Assembly: GCA_031432545.1 (NCBI GenBank)
Contig: JAVKGX010000001.1
Coordinates: 372,001-436,000 of the forward strand
Direction of reading: 5' to 3'
From: Armatimonadota bacterium
GTDB lineage: Bacteria > Sysuimicrobiota > Sysuimicrobiia > Sysuimicrobiales > Sysuimicrobiaceae
DNA: 64,000 nt
Positions 1 to 8,273 of this stretch are shown piece by piece; within the stretch, counting starts at the first letter, position 1, and each line of letters starts with the position of its first letter. Position numbers and translations under genes: made by a program. The notes under the pieces are model-generated. The model was not told the origin of the DNA. It saw only the letters and a program-made list of their open reading frames with translations, and did not search any database.

Positions 1-2
1 GC

Positions 3-362
3 CGCGGGATCGTGCGCGACGAACCGGAGCAGATCGAGCACTGGATCCGGACAGCCGCCCAGGACCCCCGCGTGCAGGTGATCCTCACTACCGGCGGGAC
101 GGGGATCTCGCCCCGGGACAACACCTACGAGGTCGTCTCGCGCATGATCGAGCGGCGTCTGGACGGGTTCGGCGAACTGTTCCGGATGCTGTCGTATCAG
201 GAGGTCGGTCCGGCGGCCATGCTCAGCCGCGCGGTCGGCGGGACCGTCGCCGGCAGGGTCGTCCTGTGCATGCCGGGGTCTCCCGACGCGGTGCGGCTGG
301 CGATGGACAGGCTGGTCCTGCCCGAGATCGAGCACCTGGCGTGGCAGACCGCACGTGGTTGA
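3..362 (+). CDS. moaB: MoaB/Mog-family molybdenum cofactor protein, 5'-truncated by window edge
   Basis: The C-terminal ~119 residues of a MogA/MoaB-family molybdopterin adenylyltransferase, which activates molybdopterin by adenylation before molybdate insertion. The frame is open to the window edge, so the true start lies upstream. The diagnostic GGTGISPRD motif lies about a third of the way along. An LSRA-x-GG-x-AG stretch and a PGSPDAV motif near the end are typical of the family's MPT-binding fold. It is cytoplasmic. Its Moco role fits the molybdoenzyme genes further right (the moeA relic, fdhD, mobA). The family could equally be called Mog; the fragment does not separate the two. Confidence 0.85.
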   Translation, partial: RGIVRDEPEQIEHWIRTAAQDPRVQVILTTGGTGISPRDNTYEVVSRMIERRLDGFGELFRMLSYQEVGPAAMLSRAVGGTVAGRVVLCMPGSPDAVRLAMDRLVLPEIEHLAWQTARG

Positions 363-366
363 ACGG

Positions 367-939
367 CTACGGTTCGGCGGCGACCGGCTCCCGCTGGAGC
401 CGCGCGAGGAGGTCGGCCAGCAGGGCCGGCAGCGCCGTGCGCAACGCGTGCACCAGCGCGGCTTCCAGGTGGCGGGTTTGTGTCCGGGAGACTCTCGGCA
501 GCACGGCGAGCAACGCCGGCATCAGGTCGCGTGCCGCCCGCTCCACGTCCAAGTCGCCGACAAACGAGGCTAGCTGCTCGGCGCCGACGGGCCCCGAGGA
601 CGTCGGGTAGCGGGGCGGTCGCTCGGCGATCGCGCCGACGAGAGCCCGCAGCGCCCGCACCTCCTCTTCGAGTCGCGCGAGGTGCGCTTCCCACGGGGCT
701 TGGGGTTTGCGCTCCCCCGTCAGGATCCAGCCGAGGTCGACCCCGCAGACCGAGGCGACCTCGAGCAGGTACTTCAAAGGCGGCTGCCGCTGCCCGCTCT
801 CCCAGGCCACCAGGCGCCCGGGCCGGACCCCGAGGCGAGCCGCGAGTTCCTTGATGGCCAGCCCCGCGGACTTGCGGGCCGACCGCATGCGGGATCCCAG
901 CTCCCGATCGCCTGTGGGTGGTCGCCGCCGTGGTGTCAA
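367..939 (-). CDS. XRE-family DNA-binding regulator with uncharacterised C-terminal region
   Basis: This 190-residue protein has a helix-turn-helix of the Cro/C1 (XRE) type at about residues 15-75. It shows the usual signature: RMRSARKSAGLAIKELAARL, then WESGQRQPPLKYLLEVASVC and a DLGWILTGE ending. The remaining ~110 residues are rich in Arg, Ala and Leu, probably helical, and not assigned to any family I recognise; they could mediate oligomerisation or partner binding. It is convergent with the moaB fragment (stop codons 4 bases apart) and divergent from the small protein at 1075. Targets cannot be inferred; autoregulation of the divergent gap 940-1074 is plausible but unsupported by a clear operator. 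Confidence 0.8.
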   Translation of the reverse strand: MTPRRRPPTGDRELGSRMRSARKSAGLAIKELAARLGVRPGRLVAWESGQRQPPLKYLLEVASVCGVDLGWILTGERKPQAPWEAHLARLEEEVRALRALVGAIAERPPRYPTSSGPVGAEQLASFVGDLDVERAARDLMPALLAVLPRVSRTQTRHLEAALVHALRTALPALLADLLARLQREPVAAEP

Positions 940-1074
940 GCAGGTGTGCCCGAACGCCCAAGGAGGTGGCTATCGCCGCCAATGGCAGCAGCCTAGCAGA
1001 TGCAACCCGGGCATCCGAACGCAATGAACCCTCTGTGGGCATTAAAATTGCTTCCCCAGGAATCCATAAGGTCT

Positions 1075-1308
1075 ATGTGGCAGGTGACCGAGGAGGAACT
1101 GGGTTTCCGGCTGCCGCCGGGCTACCGGGTGCTGGAAGACGGAGACTTCGTGGTCGTGGTAAATCCGACCGGGACTCGGATCTTCGTCGGTAGCGCCATG
1201 GGTGCTACCTGCCAGGCGTTGCAGACGGCCATTGAGCAGGACCTGAGGGGATGGCCGGCCCCCGGAGGGGCCTTCCACCCGGACGACCGCCCACAGACTC
1301 CCGCCTGA
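1075..1308 (+). CDS. Small hypothetical protein (77 aa)
   Basis: I do not recognise this protein. From the ATG at 1075 it is 77 residues with a compact, plausible fold: WQVTEEELGFRLPPGYRVLE, then a beta-rich DFVVVVNPTGTRIFVG and a helix ending near EQDLRG. There is no signal peptide or membrane segment. An AAGG purine run a few bases before this ATG favours it over the upstream in-frame ATG at 1000, whose leader region lacks an obvious ribosome site. It lies alone, divergent from the XRE regulator and convergent with the Fur-type gene. Codon usage matches neighbouring real genes, so it is probably expressed. Confidence 0.5.
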   Translation: MWQVTEEELGFRLPPGYRVLEDGDFVVVVNPTGTRIFVGSAMGATCQALQTAIEQDLRGWPAPGGAFHPDDRPQTPA

Positions 1309-1329
1309 CGCCTGCCCGCTGCCCGGTCG

Positions 1330-1752
1330 TCACGCCGGCTCGCCGCAGCGGCCGCAGTACCCGTAGATCTCGAAGGCGTGGCTGGTGATGCGGAACCCGG
1401 GGTCCTCGCGCGGCGGGCGCAGCAGCGGCCGCGGGCAGGCCGGGATGTGGAAGGTCTTGCGGCACCGCAGACACACCGCGTGGTGGTGGTGGCTTCGGGG
1501 CCCCTGGAACTCGAAGCGGGCGACTTCCTGGTTCTGCAGGTGGATCTGGCCCACCACGCCCAACCCCGCCAGGGCCACCAGGTTGCGGTAGACGGTATCC
1601 AGGCTCATCCGGGGATGGGCGGCGCGGACCCGCTCCCAGACATCGCGGGCGGTCAGGGGTCGTCCCGCACGGCGGATCGCGTCGAGGATCGCGGTGCGCT
1701 GAGGCGTGACCCGCAACCCGTGTCTGCGCAGGTCGTCGTGGCGAGCCTTCAT
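1330..1752 (-). CDS. zur: Fur-family metal-responsive repressor, probably Zur
   Basis: This 140-residue member of the ferric uptake regulator family has a winged helix (residues ~1-80; LRVTPQRTAILDAI and SLDTVYRNLVAL recognition region) followed by a dimerisation domain. The domain carries the structural zinc ligands as CLRC (~97-100) and CGRC near the C-terminus, with an HHHH stretch before the first pair. Divergent transcription from a zinc-type ABC transporter operon makes a zinc-sensing role (Zur) the best inference; Fur or Mur specificity cannot be excluded from sequence. The ATG lies inside the shared control region, only 95 bases from znuA, so one operator could control both genes. Confidence 0.85.
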   Translation of the reverse strand: MKARHDDLRRHGLRVTPQRTAILDAIRRAGRPLTARDVWERVRAAHPRMSLDTVYRNLVALAGLGVVGQIHLQNQEVARFEFQGPRSHHHHAVCLRCRKTFHIPACPRPLLRPPREDPGFRITSHAFEIYGYCGRCGEPA

Positions 1753-1795
1753 TGTCAGTGTTTTTCCTATATGGTAATATTCCAGTAAATCCTAC
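1752..1795 (+). promoter_or_regulatory. znuA promoter with overlapping imperfect palindrome (candidate Zur box)
   Basis: A -35-like TTGTCA (1752-1757) and a -10-like TAATAT (1775-1780) are spaced by 17 bases, ahead of znuA. An AT-rich imperfect inverted repeat, TGGTAATATTCCA (1772-1784), covers the -10 in an otherwise GC-rich neighbourhood. Its position between a Fur-family gene and the transporter it would control makes it the natural operator. The promoter spacing is seen directly; operator function is inferred. Confidence 0.55.
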
Positions 1796-1847
1796 CGCGC
1801 GCCTCCCGCGCGGTCAAGCCCGAACCGAACACTGGAGGTGTGTTGGG

Positions 1848-2771
1848 ATGAAGCGTGTCGCCTGGCTGTCGGCCGTGCTCGTGGCGATCGTCGCGTGCGC
1901 TCCGGCTCGCCCGGAGCAGAGACTGTCGGTCGTCGCGTCCTTCTATCCGCTGTACGAGTTCGCCCAGCGCATCGGCGGAGACCGTGCGGACGTCCGGCTG
2001 CTGGTGCCCCCCGGGGCGGAACCCCACGACTACGAACCGACCCCACAGGACGTCGTGGCCCTGGGTCAGGCAAACCTGGTGATCTACAACGGAGCCGGAT
2101 TCGAGCCGTGGATCGAACGCCTGCGGGGAGAGATCTCCGACCGCGCGGTGGTCGTGGACGCGACCGAGGGGCTGCCCCTGGTCGCCGCGGAGCACGGGCA
2201 CGACCACCCGGGGGAGGAACGCAAAGAAGGCCCCCAAAAGGAGGCGCTGGACCCGCACGTGTGGCTGGACCCGGTCCTCGCGCAGCAACAGGTGGACAAC
2301 ATCCTCGCGGGCTTCGTTCGGGCGGATCCGGAGGGTGAGGCGACCTACCGCGCGAACAGCAAGGCGTTGCGCAAAGACCTGCAGGCCCTGCACGAGCGTC
2401 TGGAGCAGGCGCTGGCCGACTGCCGGATCCGGGAGTTCATCACGGCGCACGCGGCGTTCGGGTACTTCGCGCGCCGCTATCGCATCAAGATGATCCCCAT
2501 CGCGGGGCTGTCGCCGGAGGCGGAGCCTTCGCCCGGCAAGCTCAGGGAGATCGTCCGGGAGGCTCGCGAGCACGGGATCCAGGTGATTTACTATGAGAGG
2601 CTGGTCAGCCCGCGCGTGGCGGAGACGATTGCGCGCGAGGTGGGCGCCCGCACCCTGGTCTTGGACCCGGTCGAAGGATTGACGGAAGAAGACCGGCGGG
2701 AGGGCAAGACGTACTTCGCGGTGATGGATGAAAACCTTCGAAATCTCGTCGAAGGGCTCGAGTGCCGCTAG
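1848..2771 (+). CDS. znuA: Zinc ABC transporter substrate-binding lipoprotein
   Basis: A cluster A-I metal-binding protein (307 aa) that would capture Zn(II), or Mn(II), outside the membrane and deliver it to ZnuB. It has a lipoprotein signal with the acylated Cys at about residue 17 (VAIVACAP). Family hallmarks include PPGAEPHDYEPTPQD, DPHVWLDP, TAHAAFGYFARRY and GLSPEAEPSP, plus a short His/acid-rich loop (HGHDH) typical of zinc rather than manganese binders. The start at 1848 is chosen because GGAGG precedes it by about ten bases and the lipobox then sits correctly; an in-frame ATG at 1752 would put non-signal sequence in front. It is first in znuA-znuC-znuB. Confidence 0.93.
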   Translation: MKRVAWLSAVLVAIVACAPARPEQRLSVVASFYPLYEFAQRIGGDRADVRLLVPPGAEPHDYEPTPQDVVALGQANLVIYNGAGFEPWIERLRGEISDRAVVVDATEGLPLVAAEHGHDHPGEERKEGPQKEALDPHVWLDPVLAQQQVDNILAGFVRADPEGEATYRANSKALRKDLQALHERLEQALADCRIREFITAHAAFGYFARRYRIKMIPIAGLSPEAEPSPGKLREIVREAREHGIQVIYYERLVSPRVAETIAREVGARTLVLDPVEGLTEEDRREGKTYFAVMDENLRNLVEGLECR

Positions 2772-3519
2772 GGGCACGCCGGTCGCCGAGCTGGAGCACG
2801 TCTGCTTCGACTACGGCACGGAGCGGGTCCTCGACCACGTCAACCTGGTGGTGCGTCGCGGGGACTTCCTCGGCATCATCGGTCCCAACGGCTCGGGCAA
2901 GACGACGCTGCTGCGCGTGATGCTGGGTCTGCTGCGCCCGTGCTGCGGTCACGTCCGGCTGTTCGGCCAGGACATCCGCGAGTTTCGGGACTGGCACCGC
3001 ATCGGCTACGTGCCGCAGAAGGCGGTGGCCTTCGAGTCCCGCTTCCCAGCCAGCGTGTTCGAGGTCGTGGTCAGCGGCCGCACGGGGCGGGTCGGGTTGG
3101 GCCGGCGGTTCGGACCCGCCGACTACGAAGCGGCCGAGCGCGCGCTGGAGACGGTCGGCATGGCCGCGCACCGGGATCGTCTGGTGGGCCGGCTGTCCGG
3201 CGGCGAACAACAGCGCGTCTTCATCGCGCGCGCGCTCGCGAGCGAGCCGGACCTGCTGGTCCTCGACGAACCGACGGTGGGGGTGGACGTCGAGGCCCAG
3301 GAGCGCTTCTACGGGCTGCTGCGCCACCTCAACCGCGACCTCGGGACGACGCTCGTGCTGGTCTCGCACGACATCGGCGTGGTCGCCCAGGAGGTCACGC
3401 AGCTGGCGTGCCTGAACCGATCCCTGTTCTTCCACGGGAGTCCCGAGGAGGCGTTGCGGTCCGGCGCGCTGGAGCAACTGTACCGGGCGCAGAGCCTGGT
3501 GGTGGCCCACCGGCATTGA
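2728..3519 (+). CDS. znuC: Zinc ABC transporter ATP-binding protein
   Basis: The 263-residue ATPase subunit of the metal importer. Walker A is GPNGSGKTT, the Q-loop lies near GYVPQKAVAF, the ABC signature is LSGGEQQR, Walker B is LLVLDEPT and the H-loop is in LVSHD. The reading frame starts 44 bases inside znuA with an ATG at 2728; no later in-frame start precedes the conserved first strand (ELEHVCFDYG), so translational coupling to znuA is likely. It would energise ZnuB on the cytoplasmic face. Confidence 0.93.
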   Translation: MKTFEISSKGSSAARGTPVAELEHVCFDYGTERVLDHVNLVVRRGDFLGIIGPNGSGKTTLLRVMLGLLRPCCGHVRLFGQDIREFRDWHRIGYVPQKAVAFESRFPASVFEVVVSGRTGRVGLGRRFGPADYEAAERALETVGMAAHRDRLVGRLSGGEQQRVFIARALASEPDLLVLDEPTVGVDVEAQERFYGLLRHLNRDLGTTLVLVSHDIGVVAQEVTQLACLNRSLFFHGSPEEALRSGALEQLYRAQSLVVAHRH

Positions 3520-3551
3520 GGGCGCCCGGCGCCGACGGCTGGTTGCCGACC

Positions 3552-4343
3552 ATGGAACTGCTCAGCTACGGGTTCATGCAGCGGGCGCTGCTGGCCGGGA
3601 CGATGATCGCGTTGATCGCCCCGACGATCGGTGTCTTTCTGGTCCTGCGGCGGTTGAGCCTCATCGCCGACACCCTGTCACACGTGGCGCTGGCAGGGAT
3701 CGCCGCCGGCCTGCTGCTGGGCACGTACCCCCTGGCCGGCGCGCTGGCGGTCACGGTGATCGGCGCGGTCGGGATCGAGCGGCTGCGTTCGTCCGGCCAG
3801 CTGTTCGGCGAGGCGGCGCTGGCGCTGTTTCTGTCCGGCGGGTTCGCGGTGGCCGTGGTCCTGATCAGTCTAGCCCGTGGCTTCAACGCCGACCTGTTCT
3901 CCTACCTGTTTGGCGCGATCACGGCCGTCCAGCCCCGCGACCTGTGGATCATCCTCTGTCTTGGTCTTGTGGTCCTGGGCAGCGTCGCGGTGCTGTACAA
4001 GGACCTGTTCGCCATCACCTTCGACGAAGAGAGCGCGCGGGTCCAGGGCGTGCCGGTGGACGCGCTGAACTTGCTGCTGACGATTCTGGTCGCGGTGACG
4101 GTCGTCGTCACCATGCGCATCGTCGGCATCCTGCTCACCAGCGCTCTGATCGTCATCCCGGCGCTGACCGCGCTGCGGGCGGCTCGCGACTTCCGCGCGA
4201 CCCTCCTGCTGGCCGCCGGGGCGGCGGTGGTCGCGGTCGTCGTGGGGATGGCGGCGGCCTTCTACCTGGACATCGCGGCAGGCGGCGCCATCGTCCTGTG
4301 CTCGATCGGGCTGTTCGCGATCGCCTCCTCACTCGGCCGCTGA
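3552..4343 (+). CDS. znuB: Zinc ABC transporter permease
   Basis: A polytopic membrane protein of 263 residues in the ABC-3 permease family, with about eight hydrophobic segments. Characteristic sequences are LRRLSLIADTLSHVALAGIA near the N-terminus (the coupling region of ZnuB/TroC-type permeases) and TFDEESARVQGVPVD in the middle. The ATG at 3552 directly precedes a typical ELLSYGFMQRALLAG beginning. The gene follows znuC after 32 bases and completes the transporter. Substrate (zinc) is inferred from the Fur-family regulator and His-loop of the binding protein. Confidence 0.92.
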   Translation: MELLSYGFMQRALLAGTMIALIAPTIGVFLVLRRLSLIADTLSHVALAGIAAGLLLGTYPLAGALAVTVIGAVGIERLRSSGQLFGEAALALFLSGGFAVAVVLISLARGFNADLFSYLFGAITAVQPRDLWIILCLGLVVLGSVAVLYKDLFAITFDEESARVQGVPVDALNLLLTILVAVTVVVTMRIVGILLTSALIVIPALTALRAARDFRATLLLAAGAAVVAVVVGMAAAFYLDIAAGGAIVLCSIGLFAIASSLGR

Positions 4344-4346
4344 GAC

Positions 4347-4871
4347 ATGGACCGCTGTCAGGATCGCGTCGTCCACACGATCGGCCATTCCACCCGATCG
4401 CTCGATCACTTCCTCACGTTGCTGGAAGGGCACGCCGTCCAGGCCGTGGTCGACGTGCGGCGGTGGCCCTCGTCGCGGCGGTTTCCTCATTTCGGTCGCG
4501 AGGCGCTGGCCACGGCGTTGGCCGTGCGCGGAATCGACTACGTCTGGCGCGCCGATCTGGGCGGGTACCGCACGCCCGTGCCGGACTCACCGAACACCGG
4601 CTGGCGTGTGGGGGCGTTTCGCGGATATGCCGACTTTATGCTCCAGCCGGCCTTCGAGGAGATCGTGGCGGAGGTGTGCGCCCTCGCCGGTCGACGGCGG
4701 CTGGCACTGATGTGCGCCGAGGCGGTGCCGTGGCGCTGTCACCGACAGCTGCTGGCCGATGCGCTCTGCGTCCGCGGGTGGCTCGTCCGACACATCCTCG
4801 ACGGCGCCTGCCAACCGCACCGGCTCACGCGGTTTGCACGAGTGGAAGGCACCCGGATCGTCTACAGGTAG
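4347..4871 (+). CDS. DUF488 domain protein
   Basis: A 174-residue cytoplasmic protein of the DUF488 family. It has the typical opening TIGHSTRSLDHFL, the VVDVRRWPSSRRFPHF segment, and the conserved late motif LMCAEAVPWRCHR followed by ADAL. The family's biochemical role is not established. It starts 4 bases after znuB and may be co-transcribed with the zinc transporter, although DUF488 proteins are not particularly linked to zinc. The C-terminus converges on the YceI gene, with only 3 bases between stops. Confidence 0.8.
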   Translation: MDRCQDRVVHTIGHSTRSLDHFLTLLEGHAVQAVVDVRRWPSSRRFPHFGREALATALAVRGIDYVWRADLGGYRTPVPDSPNTGWRVGAFRGYADFMLQPAFEEIVAEVCALAGRRRLALMCAEAVPWRCHRQLLADALCVRGWLVRHILDGACQPHRLTRFARVEGTRIVYR

Positions 4872-4874
4872 GGA

Positions 4875-5453
4875 CTACGGGCTGCGCAGCAGCAGGTCCA
4901 CCGTCACCTTGACGGCGTCTTCGGCGACGAAGAACAGAAAGCGCGGGACGGGGATACCGAAGTCGGACATCTTGATCTCGAACTCCCCGCGGCCCCGGAA
5001 CCCGTCGGGCAGCGGAGTGATGCGGACGGGGACGGAGACCTGCCGGGTCGTGCCGCGCAGCGTGAGGCGGCCGTGGGCGACCGCGGGGAACGTCGAGAGG
5101 ACGCGCGCGGCGTCCGTGGTGACCGACCCCACGAAGACGATCGCCGGGAACCGTTCGGTCTGCAGCGTCTCGCGGTGCATCTGTGCATCGCGCGGTCCGA
5201 AGCCGGTCGTAATCGAGCGTGCCGGGACGCGGACCTCCAGGTCCGCGACGAAGCTGCGCTCGCCGGTCTGCCGGACGGTGGCCTGTCCCTCGACCTCTCG
5301 CGCCCGGGCGGAAAAGCCGCCGACGTTGTCGCGGACGAACATCTCGACGCGGGAGTCGTTGCCCGACACCACGAACGTCCCCGTGGCGAGCAGCTGGGCG
5401 TGCGCGGTGCCGGCCAGCAGGACGACGGCGGCGATCAGGGCCAGGGATCTCAT
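4875..5453 (-). CDS. YceI-family secreted lipid-binding protein
   Basis: A 192-residue protein with a clear Sec signal (MRSLALIAAVVLLAGTAHA, cleaved near AHA-Q). The mature domain is a YceI-like lipocalin-style beta barrel: FVVSGNDSRVEMFVRDNVGG, VEGQ, ARSITTGFGPRDAQM, then LTLRGTTRQVSVPV and a C-terminal FEIKMSDFGI. YceI proteins bind isoprenoid-type lipids in the periplasm or at the surface; the ligand here is unknown. It is 38 bases downstream of the DUF502 gene on the same strand and likely in its transcript. Confidence 0.85.
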   Translation of the reverse strand: MRSLALIAAVVLLAGTAHAQLLATGTFVVSGNDSRVEMFVRDNVGGFSARAREVEGQATVRQTGERSFVADLEVRVPARSITTGFGPRDAQMHRETLQTERFPAIVFVGSVTTDAARVLSTFPAVAHGRLTLRGTTRQVSVPVRITPLPDGFRGRGEFEIKMSDFGIPVPRFLFFVAEDAVKVTVDLLLRSP

Positions 5454-5491
5454 GACGCCAGCATACCTCACCATCCTCACAGGGCGTCGGG

Positions 5492-6193
5492 CTAGCCGCG
5501 CGGCGGATCGTCGCTGGCCGGGCCGGGTGCTGAGAAGCGCGGGGGCATGAGGACGCCCATCGAGACGACAGTCTTCACGCCTTCTTCCACCGACATCTCC
5601 AGCGGTAGGACGTCGCGGGTGGGCACCACGGTCATGAAGCCGGTGGCCGGCGTGGGACTGGTGGGGACGAAGACGATTAGGTATTCGTCGTCTGGGTTGT
5701 TCGGGTCGAGGCGCCGCGCGGATCCGGTGACGAAGCCTAGGGAGTAGACGCCGGGGCGCGGGTACTGGATGAGGACTGCCCGCTTGAAGGCCACCCCGTC
5801 GGGCTTGAAGACCAGGTCGCTCACCTGCTTGACCGTGAGGTAGATCGTGTTGACCAGGGGCGCGCGCAACACCACCGCTTCGAGCGCCTGCACCACCCGG
5901 GCGCCCAGGACGTTCGTCGTGACGACGCCAATCAGTAGGATCAGCACCGCAGTCGCGAGGATGCCGACGCCGGGGACGTCGAGTCCGGTCAGCCGCTTTA
6001 CGAAGCCGCCAACCCGTTCGTCGAGGAAGAAGAAGGCAAACCGCAGGATCACCAGCGTGATGGTCAGCGGTGCGAGGACCACGAGACCGGCGACGAAGTA
6101 CAGGCGGACGTGGCCCCACAGCTTTCCCCAGCCCGTGTCCGGCCGGGGGCTCCGCCGTGCTCGCTGGGCCTGCGGATCGCCGTTCATCTCCAC
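5492..6193 (-). CDS. DUF502 family membrane protein
   Basis: A 233-residue integral membrane protein of the DUF502 family. Two long hydrophobic segments lie at about residues 30-55 (YFVAGLVVLAPLTITLVILR) and 75-100, followed by the conserved PLVNTIYLTVKQV and a soluble C-terminal domain with VFVPTSPTPATGF, a family hallmark. The C-terminus is proline-rich. Function is unknown; homologues occur widely in bacteria and plants. It precedes yceI in the same orientation. Confidence 0.82.
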   Translation of the reverse strand: MEMNGDPQAQRARRSPRPDTGWGKLWGHVRLYFVAGLVVLAPLTITLVILRFAFFFLDERVGGFVKRLTGLDVPGVGILATAVLILLIGVVTTNVLGARVVQALEAVVLRAPLVNTIYLTVKQVSDLVFKPDGVAFKRAVLIQYPRPGVYSLGFVTGSARRLDPNNPDDEYLIVFVPTSPTPATGFMTVVPTRDVLPLEMSVEEGVKTVVSMGVLMPPRFSAPGPASDDPPRG

Positions 6194-6292
6194 GCGATCT
6201 CCGGTGTGGATTCTACCAGGGGCGGGTGCGCACGAACAAAACGCGGCGGGGCGGCCGACCGCCGCCCCGCCGTGCCGATGACCGAGGCCAAC

Positions 6293-6907
6293 CTAACGAC
6301 GCGTCGGGGTCGGCAGGTCCTTGCGCGTGACCACCGCACCGCCCTGATCCGGCGCGCAGTCGGTGGGAGTGAATCCGGACAGCCCGTTTCCGGCCACGAC
6401 CACCAGGTAGGTGTGCAGGTCCCCCAGGGCGGACGGCGTCAGGTGGAACATCACGCGGTTGCCGGAGGCCGCAACCGCGGCGCGCCCCGTCGAGTTGAAG
6501 GTGTGGTCCAAGACCTCGTACGTCCCGTCGGGGTTGCGAAACCGCAGGTCGAGGTACCGGTCGACGCCGAGGGCAAACGGCAACGGCGAGCAGGCCGAGG
6601 GGTTGCCGGTGGCGCTGTTCCGGTCGGTGTCGAACTCGACCCAGCCCGACAGCTGCGTCGGTCCGGGGGACTGACCCGCACCCGGCAGCGCGACGCCCTG
6701 GGCGAATGTGACCTCGACCGACAGGTTTGTGGACGTGCGGCTGGTGCGGATCAACGTCACGTCGTAGTTCGTCCCACTGGTCTGCGCCGCGTCGCCCTGC
6801 GGATCCCGAAACGTGCTGGTGACGGGCTGTTCTCCCAGGATCCCGTTGGCGCCACACCCGGCGAACAGCATCGCGGTGAACACGGCAATCAGCGCACGGC
6901 GTACCAT
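6293..6907 (-). CDS. Hypothetical lipoprotein with beta-rich domain
   Basis: This 204-residue protein has a lipoprotein signal (RRALIAVFTAMLFAGC, acylation at about Cys18). The mature part is beta-rich and begins with an FRDPQGDA segment, followed by NYDVTLIRTSRTSTNLSVEV, WVEFDTDRN and FHLTPSALGD. That arrangement resembles the dihydrolipoyl/glycoside-associated beta-sandwich repeats seen in secreted proteins, but I cannot name a family. It appears monocistronic, transcribed leftward from the 6908-7272 gap. Function unknown; a surface-exposed binding role is a guess. Confidence 0.65.
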   Translation of the reverse strand: MVRRALIAVFTAMLFAGCGANGILGEQPVTSTFRDPQGDAAQTSGTNYDVTLIRTSRTSTNLSVEVTFAQGVALPGAGQSPGPTQLSGWVEFDTDRNSATGNPSACSPLPFALGVDRYLDLRFRNPDGTYEVLDHTFNSTGRAAVAASGNRVMFHLTPSALGDLHTYLVVVAGNGLSGFTPTDCAPDQGGAVVTRKDLPTPTRR

Positions 6908-7272
6908 CGGTATCCTCCCAAAGCGGAATGGCGTCCTCCCTACTCACGGGCCGGGCGGGCTGTGTGTTCCGCAGACCGCCCGCGTGGGCCGAAGTCGCGC
7001 AGTTCGCGCTGTTCTCTCGGTTCGGGCGACTCCTCCGGCGGGGACCCAGCCGACCGGGTGTTTGCACAGCCGCCCCGGCCGGCCCCGTCACGACTTGCCC
7101 CGCTGACCGACGCGGTCTGGCTCAAGTTCCCGCAGCCGCAGGAGTTTCCGAGGACCGTACCGCCGGTGCCCCCTTCGACCGCACGGACGTTTTCTAGCAG
7201 AACGTACGGTGCTGGGGCGGAAGCCGGCTACCGAGTGGTAACGCGGGGCGGGTTGCGCGATGCTAGGGGGGG
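6908..7272. other. 365-base gap without a recognisable gene
   Basis: This gap separates the leftward lipoprotein gene from the rightward moeA/mobB relic. Open frames exist on both strands but none shows family motifs, a good ribosome site or a signal sequence. It must contain the promoter of the lipoprotein gene. Given the decay immediately to the right, part of it may be eroded coding sequence. Confidence 0.4.
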
Positions 7273-8165
7273 ATGGCGGAGCGGGTGGAGGAGATCCTGC
7301 GCATCCTGCTGGGGGCGACTGACCCCGTGGACGTGGAGTGGGTGCTGTCCCCGGGTGCGGTCGGCCGGGTGGTGGCGCAGTCGCCGCCCCGCAAGCCCCA
7401 CGTGGTGCAGCCCGACGAAGAACTGCAGGAGGGATCGCAGGTCCTGCACGCGGGCGCGGTGGTGGGGCCGGGCGCGGTGGCGGCGCTCGTGGCAAGAGGG
7501 GTCCCGGAGATACCGGTCTACCGTCGGCCCAGAGTGGTGCTGTTTTCTACGGGCGACGAGTTGAGCGAACCTCCCGCAGAGCCCGCGCCGGGCAAAGTGT
7601 TCAACACCAACGCCTCCGCGCTGGTGGCGGAAATCTCTCGGCTTGGGTGTGAGGTGGAGTACAGAGGCATCCTGCCGGACCGGCCGGAAAGCCTTCGAGC
7701 CGCGTTCCGGGAGGTGCTGTCGGGGTCGTGCGATGTGGTGCTCACGACCGGCGCGGTCTCCGTGGGCTGCTACGACCGTGTCCCGCAGGTTTGGCTGGAG
7801 CTGGGAGCACAGAAAGTCGCGGGCAGAGTGGACATCAGGCCCGGCGGTCCGTTCTTCGCGGCCCGCGTGGGGCGCCGCTGCTCATGGTCGAAGTCGCCGC
7901 GCACGGTGCCGTGGAGCTGTGCTCCCGGGTCGCGGCCGGATGCGGGCTCGGTGTCGACCTGGTCCTCGTAGAGGGGTTCCAGCAACCCTCGAGCCACACC
8001 ATCCTCCTCGGGCCCACCAAGAAGCCTTCGCAGCAGCGTGCGTGGTGTGAGATCCCACCTTGGTCCGAACTGTCGGGGGCCTCCCGGCGGGTCTTGCTGG
8101 ACGAACTGGCCGCGCGCCTGGGGACGCTGGCGCGGGAGGGGACTGATCCCGCGGGCGTACGCTGA
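7273..8165 (+). pseudogene. Decayed moeA joined out of frame to the 3' part of mobB
   Basis: The first ~200 codons (7273 to about 7870) match MoeA, the molybdenum insertase, in pieces. An N-terminal helix region reads VEEILRILLGATDP through AVGRVVAQ. It is followed at once by LQEGSQVLHAGAVVGPGAVA, YRRPRVVLFSTGDEL, NTNASALVAEI and a degenerate TTGAVSVGCYDRVP (normally TSGGVS). The conserved PPFDRSAMDGY section between the first two blocks is missing. After about 7870 the frame is shifted; another frame continues to 8165 with a MobB-like tail (VDLVLVEGFQQ). C-terminal MoeA and N-terminal MobB, including its P-loop, are both absent. At least two deletions explain this better than a sequencing error. 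It is probably non-functional; intact copies would be expected elsewhere. Confidence 0.75.
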
Positions 8166-8273
8166 GCAGGCGTTCGCAGCAACACCTCGGTCAGTGCCGG
8201 GGTGACGTCCCCTTTGCTTTCACCCAAAGAGGGCCCAAGCGCCCGTGTACGCCCTGCGTCCCGGGTGGGCGGC

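Noticed and set aside
8199-8219. GGGG-TGACGT-CCCC followed by TTTGCTTT after the moeA/mobB relic
   Set aside because: The stem is only four base pairs; too weak to call a terminator.
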